From positions 186,001-250,000 of the forward strand of contig NZ_WPZL01000005.1 of assembly GCF_013031245.1 (NCBI RefSeq): a stretch of DNA of 64,000 nt, in the 5' to 3' direction. Shown one piece after another: positions 38,262 to 47,819 of this stretch. The translations under genes and the position numbers were made by a program. This stretch comes from Ruegeria lacuscaerulensis. GTDB taxonomy: Bacteria > Pseudomonadota > Alphaproteobacteria > Rhodobacterales > Rhodobacteraceae. Under the pieces are notes generated by a model, which worked only from the letters and a program-made list of their open reading frames with translations, ran no database searches and had not been told where the DNA came from. Each line of letters begins with the position of its first letter. Position 1 is the stretch's first letter.

Positions 38262-39455
38262 ATGCCCAACATAAACGGCACCAACGGTGACGACGATATT
38301 GATGTCACCAATAACAACGGGACCCTGAACGGGACACCGCAGGGGACACCGATCGATAACGTCCGGGGGCAGGGCGGCGATGATACGATTGACATCACCA
38401 ACAGCACGGTTTCCGGTGTCGTGCTTGGTAATGGCGGCAGCGATACGATCACCATCACCAACAGCACAGTTGGTGGTCGTGTGGGTGGCGGGTCCGGTGA
38501 GGACACGGTCAACGTCAGCGGGTCGTCCGTCAATACAATTCGGCTGGGCAACGCCGACGATGTACTCAATTTCAGCAGCACCACTGTCTCAGGTGATTTA
38601 CGCGGTGGCAGTGGAACAGATACACTGAACCTGCCGGTGGGCACGGTAATCAATGACAGCAGCTTTGGAACAATCACGGTCCAGGACGGTGTCAGCTATA
38701 CCCTGTCCAATGGCACTTTCACACTGCCATCCGGGACAACGGTTACGTATCGGGGCTTTGAAAACGGCTCTGGCGTGCCTTGTTTCACCCGCGATACGCG
38801 AATCCGGGCAGAAAATGGGCTGGTTCCGATCCAGAACTTGCGTACCGGCGATTTGATCCACACGCTGGGTCACGGACTTCAACCGATCCGCTGGATTGGT
38901 CGCCGCCTCTTTGAAGTGGCTGCGCTGCGGGCCAACCACCGTCTGTGGCCAGTGCGAATCCTTTCCGGTGCACTGGGTGAAGGGTTGCCTCGTCGCGACC
39001 TGTTGGTTTCCCGCCAACACCGGATGCTGGTGCAATCCAGAATCGCCGAGCGCATGTTCGGCGCGTCCGAGGTGCTGATCCCAGCGATCAAGCTGACTGC
39101 GCTCCCCGGGATTTTCGTCGACGAGACTGTGCCCGAGATCGAGTACTTTCACCTGCTGTTCGACCGACACCAGGTGATTTTTGCCGAACACGCACCGACC
39201 GAAAGCCTGTTCACGGGACCCGAGGCGCTGAAGACGCTCGGCGCCGCGGCCCGGCGTGAGATATTTGAAATCTTCCCGGAAATGGCGGACGCACAGCATG
39301 TAGCCGATCCCGTCCGGTTCATTCCGCGTGGGCCGCAACAGGCCCGTCTGGTGACCCGGCATCTGAAAAACAACAAACCCCTGCTGCAAAGCAAGGTGAT
39401 AGGTTCAATTATGGAATTCGAGGCACGCACAAAGATTTCGCGCCACGTGTCTTGA
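38262..39455 (+). CDS. Hint-domain protein with acidic glycine-rich repeats
   Basis: This is a 397-residue protein. Residues 1-165 hold irregular Gly/Asp/Asn/Thr repeats (NGDDDI, GGDDTIDITN, GGSDTITITN) that suggest a calcium-binding beta-roll or beta-helix like RTX proteins. Residue Cys174 in VPCFTRDTRI opens a Hint module (Hint_2 type), with the usual LRTGDLIHT, LVSRQHRML and FAEHAPTESL blocks through the C terminus. Hint modules cleave or splice proteins at such a Cys, so the N-terminal part may be released. There is no classical signal peptide, so type I export is possible. The family is very common in roseobacters. The ATG at 38262 replaces a longer frame from 38223. Confidence 0.85.
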   Translation: MPNINGTNGDDDIDVTNNNGTLNGTPQGTPIDNVRGQGGDDTIDITNSTVSGVVLGNGGSDTITITNSTVGGRVGGGSGEDTVNVSGSSVNTIRLGNADDVLNFSSTTVSGDLRGGSGTDTLNLPVGTVINDSSFGTITVQDGVSYTLSNGTFTLPSGTTVTYRGFENGSGVPCFTRDTRIRAENGLVPIQNLRTGDLIHTLGHGLQPIRWIGRRLFEVAALRANHRLWPVRILSGALGEGLPRRDLLVSRQHRMLVQSRIAERMFGASEVLIPAIKLTALPGIFVDETVPEIEYFHLLFDRHQVIFAEHAPTESLFTGPEALKTLGAAARREIFEIFPEMADAQHVADPVRFIPRGPQQARLVTRHLKNNKPLLQSKVIGSIMEFEARTKISRHVS

Positions 39456-39496
39456 CCCTTCCAGCGATTCCCACTACACGCATCCAACCAGTTTTC

Positions 39497-39519
39497 GGGC
39501 GCGACTTCGGGTTGCGCCC
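39497..39519. terminator. Hairpin between the Hint gene and rpmB
   Basis: The stem GGGCGC/GCGCCC has an 11-base loop. It is followed by CTTGTGATTTG, a weak T-rich tail, and lies about 40 bases after the Hint gene stop and before the rpmB leader. It may be a terminator or attenuator. Confidence 0.45.
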
Positions 39520-39574
39520 CTTGTGATTTGGCCGCAGGCGGTATGCCCGGCCTCCAGAAACAAAGGAAGAAACC

Positions 39575-39862
39575 ATGTCGCGCCGTTGCGAACTGACCGG
39601 AAAAGGCCCGATGACTGGCAACAATGTCAGCCACGCCAAAAACAGAACACGTCGTCGTTTTCTGCCGAACCTGAACGACGTCACCCTGCAGTCGGAAACC
39701 CTGGGTCGTGGCGTCAAGCTACGTATCTCGGCTGCTGCGCTGCGTTCGGTTGACCACCGCGGTGGTCTGGACGCGTTCCTGGCTAAAGCCAAGGATGAAG
39801 AGCTGTCCGCCAACGCACTGAAAGTGAAAAAGGAAATCGCCAAGGCCCAAGCCTCGGCCTAA
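39575..39862 (+). CDS. rpmB: 50S ribosomal protein L28
   Basis: This 95-residue ribosomal protein of the large subunit begins [20 protein letters not shown] and carries the basic stretch [11 protein letters not shown]. The length is typical of alphaproteobacteria, which have a longer C-terminal tail. It is not followed by rpmG (L33). The ribosome site is AAAGGAAG, and the gene has its own terminator. Confidence 0.97.
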   Translation: MSRRCELTGKGPMTGNNVSHAKNRTRRRFLPNLNDVTLQSETLGRGVKLRISAAALRSVDHRGGLDAFLAKAKDEELSANALKVKKEIAKAQASA

Positions 39863-39885
39863 GCCTAATTCCTTGCAATGAATTT

Positions 39886-39919
39886 GGCCCTGTACCCCAT
39901 GGTGCAGGGCCTTTTCTTT
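39886..39919 (+). terminator. Rho-independent terminator of rpmB
   Basis: The stem GGCCCTG/CAGGGCC, extended inward by ACC/GGT, is followed by TTTTCTTTG. It starts 23 bases after the rpmB stop. Confidence 0.9.
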
Positions 39920-40040
39920 GGCCAGCAAGCTGGTTGTCCCCAAAATGGAATTAAATTTGTACACTGGGTGACATTGTTCACATACACTGCGCGCGCCTCG
40001 TTTTATGTTCAAGCATATTCATCTGGCGGAGTTAGCTCTC

Positions 40041-40190
40041 ATGTCTTTTAAGTCCTACGATTTTTTCTCCTTGTTGACTGCCTTTTTCGGCAAAACCCTT
40101 GGGGCATGCGTTCGGATGCAACGTCAGGTGAACCGGCTGCATACGAGCCTGACCAAGGGGTCTGTTAAACGTCCGGAACTGGACCGCTGA
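40041..40190 (+). CDS. Possible small protein of 49 residues
   Basis: The frame MSFKSYDFFSLLTAFFGKTL and onward has a short hydrophobic middle and a basic C-terminal half ending VKRPELDR. GGCGGAG lies 9 bases upstream. An in-frame ATG at 40005 would give 61 residues. It lies alone between the rpmB terminator and a strong hairpin at 40209. I do not recognise it, and it could be a chance frame, but the ribosome site and the terminator-like hairpin favour a real transcript. Confidence 0.4.
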   Translation: MSFKSYDFFSLLTAFFGKTLGACVRMQRQVNRLHTSLTKGSVKRPELDR

Positions 40191-40208
40191 CACTAAAATC
40201 CTGACCCG

Positions 40209-40242
40209 GGGTTTCAAGCGTATCCGATTGCGCTTGAAGCCC
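40209..40242. other. Strong 12-base stem-loop
   Basis: GGGTTTCAAGCG (40209-40220) pairs with CGCTTGAAGCCC (40231-40242), with a single G-T wobble and a 10-base loop. No T run follows. It may stabilise the 3' end of the small transcript before it or structure the 5' end of the DUF2946 gene that starts at 40273. Confidence 0.55.
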
Positions 40243-40272
40243 GCTTTGTCCCCGGCCTATATCGGGGGCGGA

Positions 40273-40623
40273 ATGAAGCCCTTTCTGAACAGAATTCTGC
40301 CATTAGCGCTTTCACTGCTTGTTATCCTGACAGGGCAGGGAGTAGCGGCGTCTCGCGGCGTGGACAGCGTTGTGGGTCAGATGGTGCTGTGCACCGGTAC
40401 CGGGCCGGTGGTTGTCTATATGGATTCTGAGGGCCAACCGGCTCAGGCCCCACATTTCTGTCCTGATTATGCATTGAGTTTGTTGGGGGCTGTTTCTGTG
40501 GTGGCGCCCGTGGTGCCCCTCGCACCAAAAATCGACCTGCCGTCCCCCATGCGTAAAGCGGACAACCTGATTGCTCTGCCGGTCCCAAGCAGGCCGGCAC
40601 GCGCGCCGCCGGTTTCGGTCTGA
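40273..40623 (+). CDS. DUF2946-like secreted protein
   Basis: This 116-residue protein has an N-terminal hydrophobic export signal (NRILPLALSLLVILTGQGVA) and two cysteine sites, VLCTGTG and HFCPDYALS, spaced like those of DUF2946. The C-terminal tail is rich in Pro and Arg. DUF2946 genes are often found next to copper-handling genes, and the next gene, 45 bases on, encodes a PCu(A)C copper chaperone, so a role in periplasmic copper handling is likely. The start follows GGGGGCGGA. Confidence 0.65.
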   Translation: MKPFLNRILPLALSLLVILTGQGVAASRGVDSVVGQMVLCTGTGPVVVYMDSEGQPAQAPHFCPDYALSLLGAVSVVAPVVPLAPKIDLPSPMRKADNLIALPVPSRPARAPPVSV

Positions 40624-40668
40624 AATCTTTTTGCAATTTTATCAGACACCTAAATACGGAGAGGCGTT

Positions 40669-41142
40669 ATGTTCCTCAAAACCAAACTGCTTGTGACATT
40701 AGCAGCAGCAACCCTTGCCACTTCTGCTTTCGCGCAAGACCCGATCACCGTTGACGATGCCTATGCACGGTCCGCAGGCAATTCAGCCAAGGCTGGCGCG
40801 GCCTTTATGATGATCCAAAACACCGGCGAGGCCGATGACCGGTTGGTCGGCGTGGAATCTGATGTCGCTGCGCGCGTCGAACTGCACACCCATCTGATCG
40901 ATGAAAACGGCGTTGCCAAAATGACTCATGTCGAGGAAGGTTTTGTCATTCCCGCCGGTGAGACCCACATGCTGAAGCGTGGTGGCGACCACGTCATGTT
41001 CATGGGCCTGACAGCGCCTTTCGAGCAGGGTTCGAAGGTTCCCGTTACTTTGATTTTCGAGAAGGCGGGTGAAGTCGAGATCGAGATTCCGGTTGATCTT
41101 GAGCGTCAGGACGCCGGTGGTCACGGATCGCATTCGAACTGA
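40669..41142 (+). CDS. PCu(A)C copper chaperone
   Basis: This 157-residue periplasmic protein has a Sec signal (cleaved after SAFA-Q, residue 22). The copper-binding motif runs from His73-x-His75 and Met85 to His108-x-Met110. Its spacing has one residue more in each interval than the canonical H(M)x10Mx21HxM, so it is near-canonical. PCu(A)C proteins deliver Cu(I) to the CuA centre of cytochrome c oxidase, usually with SCO proteins. It is probably co-transcribed with the DUF2946 gene. The ribosome site is GGAGAGGCG. Confidence 0.9.
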   Translation: MFLKTKLLVTLAAATLATSAFAQDPITVDDAYARSAGNSAKAGAAFMMIQNTGEADDRLVGVESDVAARVELHTHLIDENGVAKMTHVEEGFVIPAGETHMLKRGGDHVMFMGLTAPFEQGSKVPVTLIFEKAGEVEIEIPVDLERQDAGGHGSHSN

Positions 41143-41187
41143 GGCAACACCTGTCTTCGGGCCGCTTTGCGGCCGTCATCCATGCGT

Positions 41188-41210
41188 CAGGCCGGGCTTC
41201 GCCTGGCCTG
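41188..41210. terminator. Hairpin between the convergent PCu(A)C and HdeD genes
   Basis: CAGGCC and GGCCTG close a stem with an inner GGC-ttc-GCC part. A second small stem, GGCCGC-ttt-GCGGCC, lies just upstream. A short tail TTGTCATT follows. It lies between two converging genes and is probably a shared terminator. Confidence 0.5.
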
Positions 41211-41230
41211 TTGTCATTGCGCGGGACGGA

Positions 41231-41839
41231 TCAGCGGTTGACCACCCGCATCGCTACGCGGTCATGGGCGCGCTTAAATCGTGCAGCCAGCCAGAACATC
41301 ACAACAGCAAAGGCCAGCGCACCGAATGCAATTGCCCAACCCAAAGCTACCATTCCACTGCCCGGCCAGAACAACAGCACCAGACCGATCACCAATGCCA
41401 AGAAACCCGAATTGCGCACGGTGGCGGCGTTAGGGTTTTGATCCGGCATCTGGCGCCACGCCATCAGCGATCCAATCCCGACGATCAGCGCCCATGCGCC
41501 CAGCAGGAAAAAGGTCAGCCGCGCCACGCCCTCGGGCCAGATCAGCAACACCAGTCCGATCAGCAGGGCACCGATGCCGACACCTCCGATCAGTCCACGC
41601 CGCCCGAAACCCAGCAGGGTCAGGCCGCCGTCAAAGATAAGCAACAGGCCAACCAGTCGCAGCAACAACGAGATGCTGCCCGTTGGCCAGAACAGCGCCG
41701 CGATCCCAAGCGCCCCGGCCAGTACGCCCCTCAGCAGGAATGTCCACCATAGATCGGCGAGCTGATCGCCTAGCACGTCGCGGCCGTCCAGGCTGCCGTC
41801 ATCAAGGATTTCTCCGCGTGGGGTCCGAGGCTCTGTCAT
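41231..41839 (-). CDS. HdeD family (DUF308) membrane protein
   Basis: This 202-residue inner-membrane protein has six hydrophobic segments in DUF308 repeats (ALFWPTGSISLLLRLVGLLL, LLIWPEGVARLTFFLLGAWA, LLFWPGSGMVALGWA). E. coli HdeD takes part in acid resistance at high cell density; roles elsewhere are unknown. The ribosome site is CCAGGAGGG. It is convergent with the PCu(A)C gene. Confidence 0.88.
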   Translation of the reverse strand: MTEPRTPRGEILDDGSLDGRDVLGDQLADLWWTFLLRGVLAGALGIAALFWPTGSISLLLRLVGLLLIFDGGLTLLGFGRRGLIGGVGIGALLIGLVLLIWPEGVARLTFFLLGAWALIVGIGSLMAWRQMPDQNPNAATVRNSGFLALVIGLVLLFWPGSGMVALGWAIAFGALAFAVVMFWLAARFKRAHDRVAMRVVNR

Positions 41840-41908
41840 GGGGCCCTCCTGGCTTGTTGCACCTTCACTATAAACGAAAAATTTGGCCGGAGTCTGCGGC
41901 TTCCAACG

Positions 41909-42604
41909 TCAGCGCTGCGCCAACAGACCGTCCACCCAACGCGGGACAGTTTCTGTCGCAGGCCCCAGGATGACTTGGTCAAAACTGGACGCGCCCGTTG
42001 AAGGGTCAAGGTTCAGTTCAACTGTCCGCGCGCCCGACAGGCTGGCCTCATGCACAAAGGCAGCGGCCGGGTAGACCTGACCCGAGGTGCCTATGGCGGC
42101 GAAGATCGAGGCCTCGGACAGATGGTCGTAAATCGTATTCATGTGATAGGGCATCTCGCCGAACCAGACCACGTCGGGGCGGGCGCTAGGTGCGGCGCAG
42201 GCAGGGCAACGCTCACCAACGGCCATCTCCGGCGGCGAGGTCCAGCGGTGACCGCAGGCCGCGCAGAGCGCCCCGGACAGAGCGCCGTGCATGTGAATCA
42301 CGCTGTCCGCCCCGCCGTCCTCATGCAGGCTGTCCACATTCTGTGTGACAATCACAACCTCGCCGGACCAGTCCCGCTGCAATCGGGCCAAAGCCTCATG
42401 CGCTGCATTGGGTTGTGCCTTTGCTGCTTTCACCCGGCGGGCGTTGTAGAACCCCTGTACCAGCGCAGGATCGCGGGCGAACCCCTCGGGTGTGGCGACG
42501 TCTTCGATCCGGTGTTGCGCCCACAGACCGCCTTCGTCGCGGAATGTGCTAAGCCCGCTTTCGGCGGAAATCCCGGCCCCGGTCAAAATGACGATCTTTT
42601 CCAT
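41909..42604 (-). CDS. cobB: NAD-dependent protein deacylase (sirtuin, CobB type)
   Basis: This 231-residue sirtuin has the NAD-binding segments GAGISAESGLSTFRD near 9 and TQNVDSLH near 87, the catalytic His106 in HMHG, and a zinc site Cys114-x2-Cys117 with Cys133-x2-Cys136. Tyr53 and Arg56 in YNARR are the pair that lets SIRT5 and CobB remove succinyl and malonyl groups, so desuccinylase activity is likely as well as deacetylation. The start at 42604 gives the usual MEKIVILTGAG opening. It is divergent from the phosphatase gene with only 28 bases between. Confidence 0.93.
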   Translation of the reverse strand: MEKIVILTGAGISAESGLSTFRDEGGLWAQHRIEDVATPEGFARDPALVQGFYNARRVKAAKAQPNAAHEALARLQRDWSGEVVIVTQNVDSLHEDGGADSVIHMHGALSGALCAACGHRWTSPPEMAVGERCPACAAPSARPDVVWFGEMPYHMNTIYDHLSEASIFAAIGTSGQVYPAAAFVHEASLSGARTVELNLDPSTGASSFDQVILGPATETVPRWVDGLLAQR

Positions 42605-42632
42605 CTTTGCCCCACGCGTTACACATCGGTTC

Positions 42633-43076
42633 ATGACCCACCGTATCCTCTTTGTCTGTCTGGGCAATATCTGCCGTTCCCCCGCCGCCGAGGGCGTCTT
42701 TCGCGCCCGGGCGCCCCAATACACCACCGACAGTGCCGGGACTTCGGGCTGGCATATCGGCGACGCACCTTACGGACCCATGCAAAAAGCAGCGCGGGCG
42801 CGGGGAATAGACCTGGGCGATCTGCGTGCAAGGCAGTTCGTGGCCGCAGATTTTGACAGGTTCGATCTGATCATCGGAATGGATGCAAACAACATCGCTG
42901 ATATCGAGAACCTTCGCCCATACGGTAACGACACTCCGGTCCGCCTGTTAACCGATTTCGCACCCCATGTCGGAGCGGATCAAGTGCCCGATCCGTATTA
43001 CACGCGTGATTTCGACGGTGCGCTGGACCTGATTGAATCCGCTGTCGAGGGCCTCGATGCCCACCTGAAGGGTTAA
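42633..43076 (+). CDS. Low-molecular-weight protein tyrosine phosphatase
   Basis: This 147-residue protein has the active-site loop C(X)5R at Cys9-Arg15 in VCLGNICRSP and the general-acid Asp in VPDPYYTRDF. The ATG at 42633 gives the canonical opening ILFVCLGN. Bacterial members act on tyrosine-phosphorylated proteins, often in polysaccharide control, but no such genes are nearby. It may share a control region with the divergent sirtuin. Its stop overlaps that of the LysR gene by 4 bases. Confidence 0.93.
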   Translation: MTHRILFVCLGNICRSPAAEGVFRARAPQYTTDSAGTSGWHIGDAPYGPMQKAARARGIDLGDLRARQFVAADFDRFDLIIGMDANNIADIENLRPYGNDTPVRLLTDFAPHVGADQVPDPYYTRDFDGALDLIESAVEGLDAHLKG

Positions 43077-44014
43077 CTCATCACCTTCAGCCGATCTTTC
43101 AGCCACGGCAGTTGCGTCAGCGCGGGGTCGACAATCTGGCTGCGCATCAATCGGCGGATCATATCCGCGACCTCTTGCGGGACCTGATCAGACCAGTCGG
43201 TACGGGTAAACAGAGATATCGTCCGTGAGAATTCTCCGAACGGGGCAGGATGCGCCAGTAAACCGTCATGGAACCGCGCCGCCCGCATATAACCCAGCGG
43301 CGTGGTTATGGCCCAGCCCAAACCGCGCGCGACCATCGCCATCAGCGCCAGATGCGAGCCGATCTCGAACCGTTCCTCGAATTCCATCTGCTGCCGTGCC
43401 AGATGGCTTTCAATCTGACGGCTGATCAGCTGCTCGCGGGCATAGCGGAGAAAGGGCAGGTCCTGCAGTGCGTTTTCCGCGCCTTTGGGAGTAACCAGAA
43501 TGAACGGGTCCTGCACCAGAGGGTATTCGACCACCCCTTCAAACACTTCCCCGCTATGGGCCGAGATCACCAGATGCAGGCGTTGCGCCTCAAGTTCCGC
43601 GAACAGATCCAGGCTGGGCAGAGTGATCAGTTTGAAATTCGACCGGGTCAGGTTATCAGCCAGCAAAGTTGCCAGTCGCGGCGTCAGGTCGTTGTCGAAA
43701 TCGTCAATCAGCCCGATGGACAAGGTGGTCAGATGCCCCAGATCCATGACCGTAAGCTCGCTTTGGGCCATCTGCAGTTCGGCCAGAACCGCCTCGGTTC
43801 GCGCCTGAAAGCTGCGCCCGGCCTGCGTCAGCCGCATTGGGCGCCGCCCATGGTCTACCAACTCGGTGCCCAGGGCGTTTTCCAGATTGCGCAGCTGCTG
43901 AGACACCGATGGCTGGCTGAGTCCGGTGATTTCGGCGGCTTGCGCCACCGATCCCGTACGCGCCAGAGCCTCGAACACTTCGAGCCCGCGCAGGGTCAGC
44001 CCTTTCATAACCAT
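43073..44014 (-). CDS. LysR-family transcriptional regulator
   Basis: This 313-residue regulator has an N-terminal winged helix (GSVAQAAEITGLSQPSVSQQ) followed by the LysR co-inducer domain in two lobes. I chose ATG 44014 because AGAAAGG lies 8 bases upstream; ATG 44008 and GTG 44023 are alternatives. LysR regulators often control a divergent neighbour, but here the upstream neighbour runs in the same direction, so the target is not evident. Confidence 0.9.
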   Translation of the reverse strand: MVMKGLTLRGLEVFEALARTGSVAQAAEITGLSQPSVSQQLRNLENALGTELVDHGRRPMRLTQAGRSFQARTEAVLAELQMAQSELTVMDLGHLTTLSIGLIDDFDNDLTPRLATLLADNLTRSNFKLITLPSLDLFAELEAQRLHLVISAHSGEVFEGVVEYPLVQDPFILVTPKGAENALQDLPFLRYAREQLISRQIESHLARQQMEFEERFEIGSHLALMAMVARGLGWAITTPLGYMRAARFHDGLLAHPAPFGEFSRTISLFTRTDWSDQVPQEVADMIRRLMRSQIVDPALTQLPWLKDRLKVMS

Positions 44015-44080
44015 TAGACACACCTTTCTCTGCGCCTTTTCTGAGGGCCGTCGGGATTCAGGTCAAGGATTGAGATTGGG

Positions 44081-44392
44081 TTAGCTGCAGATCGCCTGCG
44101 CCATTTGGCCAAAAGCCTGATACCGATCCCACAGCGCATCATCGCGCGCCGTCTGTGACATCTTCAACTCTTGCGCCTGATGGGGATTGGTAAACCATTT
44201 CGCGACGGTTTTCTGATCGCTGCGCGTCAAAGCTTGGTTGGCGACACGTTGAATGCAGCTGCATCGCGTCCGCGTTGCTGCCGTCCGGTCAGATGCCAGA
44301 CATGCCCGTTTTATCTGTGCTGCGTCTACAGCTTGCGGCGCCATTGCCGAAATCGACGTGACACAAAATGCGATTAAGAGGAACTGTTTCAT
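44081..44392 (-). CDS. Small secreted Cys-containing protein, unknown function
   Basis: This 103-residue protein has a Sec signal (MKQFLLIAFCVTSISAM ... VDAA). The mature part has Cys in RACLAS, TRCSCIQ and AICS, probably disulfide-bonded, and reads VANQALTRSDQKTVAKWF. Similar proteins in this family of bacteria are sometimes labelled arginine transporter, but nothing in the sequence supports transport. The ribosome site is GAGG. It lies between the LysR gene and the AT-rich region. Confidence 0.7.
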   Translation of the reverse strand: MKQFLLIAFCVTSISAMAPQAVDAAQIKRACLASDRTAATRTRCSCIQRVANQALTRSDQKTVAKWFTNPHQAQELKMSQTARDDALWDRYQAFGQMAQAICS

Positions 44393-44539
44393 GCTCGAGC
44401 CTCGTTTTTGCCTGCCCGGAGGGATCTGACGTCCCTCTCGTTCTGCGCGTGAGTATGAATCAAACTGGATTCGGGATCAATCATGCGTTGAGAAAACGTG
44501 ATGTTTTATGTCAGATATGCGGCTTTCTCCCGATCATAG

Positions 44540-44565
44540 CGGTAACACCAGTTAAACAGTTACCG
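44540..44565. promoter_or_regulatory. Inverted repeat CGGTAAC/GTTACCG
   Basis: Perfect 7-base arms with a 12-base spacer lie in the AT-rich gap about 100 bases before the orphan gene at 44664. It could be an operator or a stem-loop. Confidence 0.4.
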
Positions 44566-44663
44566 AATGCAACACAAACGTGTTGGTAGATTCCAGTCCC
44601 AATTGATTGTTGGTTCACACGAGGTAGAGTACGATAAAACTCATTTAGAAAGCGGAAGAGATT

Positions 44664-45194
44664 ATGACCATTAGGATGATTGGAGCATTCTTCTTCGCGA
44701 CAATTGCCCTGTTGGTTTGTCAACTGGAAGATGCCGTCGCGAAAAATCGGTCTGACGAGTTGAAGAGGCCGATTAGAGTGCTCGTTTCGGGAATAACTGA
44801 CCAACTGATCCAAGAAGTCAGGGCAACAGACACCGATGAAAGAATAGATTTCAGCTACCCTTCTAGCAAGTTATCAGACTTTGATATGCTCGTAATTCTA
44901 GTCGATGAATATCAAGACGCGTTTGATGTCGATTTGCTCACGCAGATGGGATTGGGCAGCGAAACACTTCCGAGTAACGGTGAGCATCCGTTCATTGTCG
45001 TCCTTTCAGTCGAGTTCGAAGGCGATGAAACACCGTTTCCAGTCTATGTGATTGATCGTCGCCAATTTTATGCAAGGGATACCATGTGCCACAGCCCGTT
45101 CCTGAGCGACCTCATTTTGAAGCCGGATTGGAAAAGTACAATAAACAGAGAAGCGGACTACAAGGTGGCTTCGGACTGCGAACCTATTTCATAA
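44664..45194 (+). CDS. AT-rich orphan secreted protein
   Basis: This 176-residue protein opens with a hydrophobic export signal (IRMIGAFFFATIALLVCQLE). The mature part is acidic, with motifs VDEYQDAFDVDLLTQ and FPVYVIDRRQF, and two later cysteines. I do not recognise the family. The codons are visibly richer in A and T than those of its neighbours, as is the DNA before it, which suggests recent transfer. GGAAGAG sits before the ATG. It is followed by lepA on the same strand, but lepA seems to have its own promoter. Confidence 0.65.
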   Translation: MTIRMIGAFFFATIALLVCQLEDAVAKNRSDELKRPIRVLVSGITDQLIQEVRATDTDERIDFSYPSSKLSDFDMLVILVDEYQDAFDVDLLTQMGLGSETLPSNGEHPFIVVLSVEFEGDETPFPVYVIDRRQFYARDTMCHSPFLSDLILKPDWKSTINREADYKVASDCEPIS

Positions 45195-45275
45195 CTATCG
45201 CGTGGTTTTTTTTGACGGAGAAATTATTTACCGCTTCTGATCGTTGAGCGGTCACTTTTGAACTGCGAACCCACC

Positions 45276-45302
45276 TTGACCAACCCACGATTCCTCTACA
45301 TA
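45276..45302 (+). promoter_or_regulatory. Candidate lepA promoter, leaderless
   Basis: TTGACC at 45276-45281 and TACATA at 45297-45302 lie 15 bases apart. The expected start falls at about 45309-45313, at the lepA ATG itself, and no Shine-Dalgarno precedes that ATG. Both observations fit a leaderless mRNA. Confidence 0.4.
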
Positions 45303-45312
45303 TCCCCAACCC

Positions 45313-47112
<1,800 letters not shown>

Positions 47113-47208
47113 GGCTGTCAATCTGATGTGGCGGTGGGCGAATGTGGTTGGTGCAGCCAGCTGCGTGCCCACTCGGTGGGGGGAGAGCGACCGAAGCCGC
47201 TCAACCCA

Positions 47209-47382
47209 CTACTTTTCATTCCGAACGCCTTTGAATGGCTTTTTGTCGGATGTTTTGACATCCATGAAGCGGCCAGTTGATGTGTCGCGCTTCACGTAGT
47301 GGCCTGACGGGGTTTTAGTTTGGGAACGGCCTCTGACCATTCCTTTCCTGCGACCATCACCTGAGGGTGGGTTGGTAGCCAT
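47209..47382 (-). CDS. Small basic protein of 57 residues
   Basis: The protein MATNPPSGDGRRKGMVRGRS and onward has a strong ribosome site (AAGGAGG, 5 bases before ATG) and ends TSDKKPFKGVRNEK. It is very basic and has no signal. I recall near-identical short proteins in many unrelated bacteria as hypotheticals, but I cannot verify that here. It lies 10 bases after the 70-residue gene and is surely co-transcribed with it. It is convergent with lepA. Confidence 0.75.
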   Translation of the reverse strand: MATNPPSGDGRRKGMVRGRSQTKTPSGHYVKRDTSTGRFMDVKTSDKKPFKGVRNEK

Positions 47383-47392
47383 CTGAGCCTCC

Positions 47393-47605
47393 TTACCTTG
47401 TGTGGCAGTTGGGCACGCAGTAGGCACAACCATCCGATTTAGGATATTGTCGCTTCGCAGCTGCAACTGCGCTTTGGCAGTTCGGGTGCTGCCCAAGTGG
47501 TGCGCGGTTCGCATACTCAGGTGGAAACGGGCACGAATGGTCATCAATATGGACTTCGTGGAACCCGTCTGGCTGTTGATTTCTATTTACGTAGTAGCTG
47601 GGCAT
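47393..47605 (-). CDS. Small Cys/His-rich protein of 70 residues
   Basis: The protein MPSYYVNRNQQPDGFHEVH and onward has cysteines at 25, 43, 60, 63 and 67. The end CAYCVPNCHTR looks like a metal-binding or redox site. GGAGG lies 7 bases before the ATG. The small basic protein follows it. I do not know the function; the pairing of the two and the strong ribosome sites argue for a real operon. An inverted repeat lies 39 bases upstream of the start. Confidence 0.75.
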   Translation of the reverse strand: MPSYYVNRNQQPDGFHEVHIDDHSCPFPPEYANRAPLGQHPNCQSAVAAAKRQYPKSDGCAYCVPNCHTR

Positions 47606-47643
47606 TAATCAGCCTCCAATGCAGTTGCAATGAAGGCCGCTTG

Positions 47644-47672
47644 ACTCATTCAGTATGAGTTGATTCACTCAT
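47644..47672. promoter_or_regulatory. Triple ACTCAT/ATGAGT site
   Basis: ACTCAT (47644-47649) faces ATGAGT (47655-47660), and a further ACTCAT is at 47667-47672. They lie 39-67 bases upstream of the small Cys/His-rich protein gene, where an operator would sit. Confidence 0.35.
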
Positions 47673-47728
47673 ATTGCACACCGAACAACCGCCGCGACCT
47701 TCGTATGAGGTAGCGGAACCGGAGTGAA

Positions 47729-47761
47729 GCGCTGCCTTGGCCTGCTACGCCTTGGCAGCGC
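47729..47761. other. Stem-loop GCGCTGCC/GGCAGCGC
   Basis: Perfect 8-base arms enclose a 17-base loop in which GG and CC can extend the stem past a TT/TT bulge. There is no T run. It may be part of a structured transcript. Confidence 0.45.
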
Positions 47762-47819
47762 GTCTGATTCCGGCTGTCACGTTGATACTGCGATAGGGGT
47801 AAGGTGCTGTCAAGCATCC

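Noticed and set aside
44081..44392. Arginine transporter name for the small secreted protein
   Set aside because: A 103-residue protein with one signal peptide and Cys pairs has no membrane transport domain. The name comes from automatic transfer as far as I can recall.
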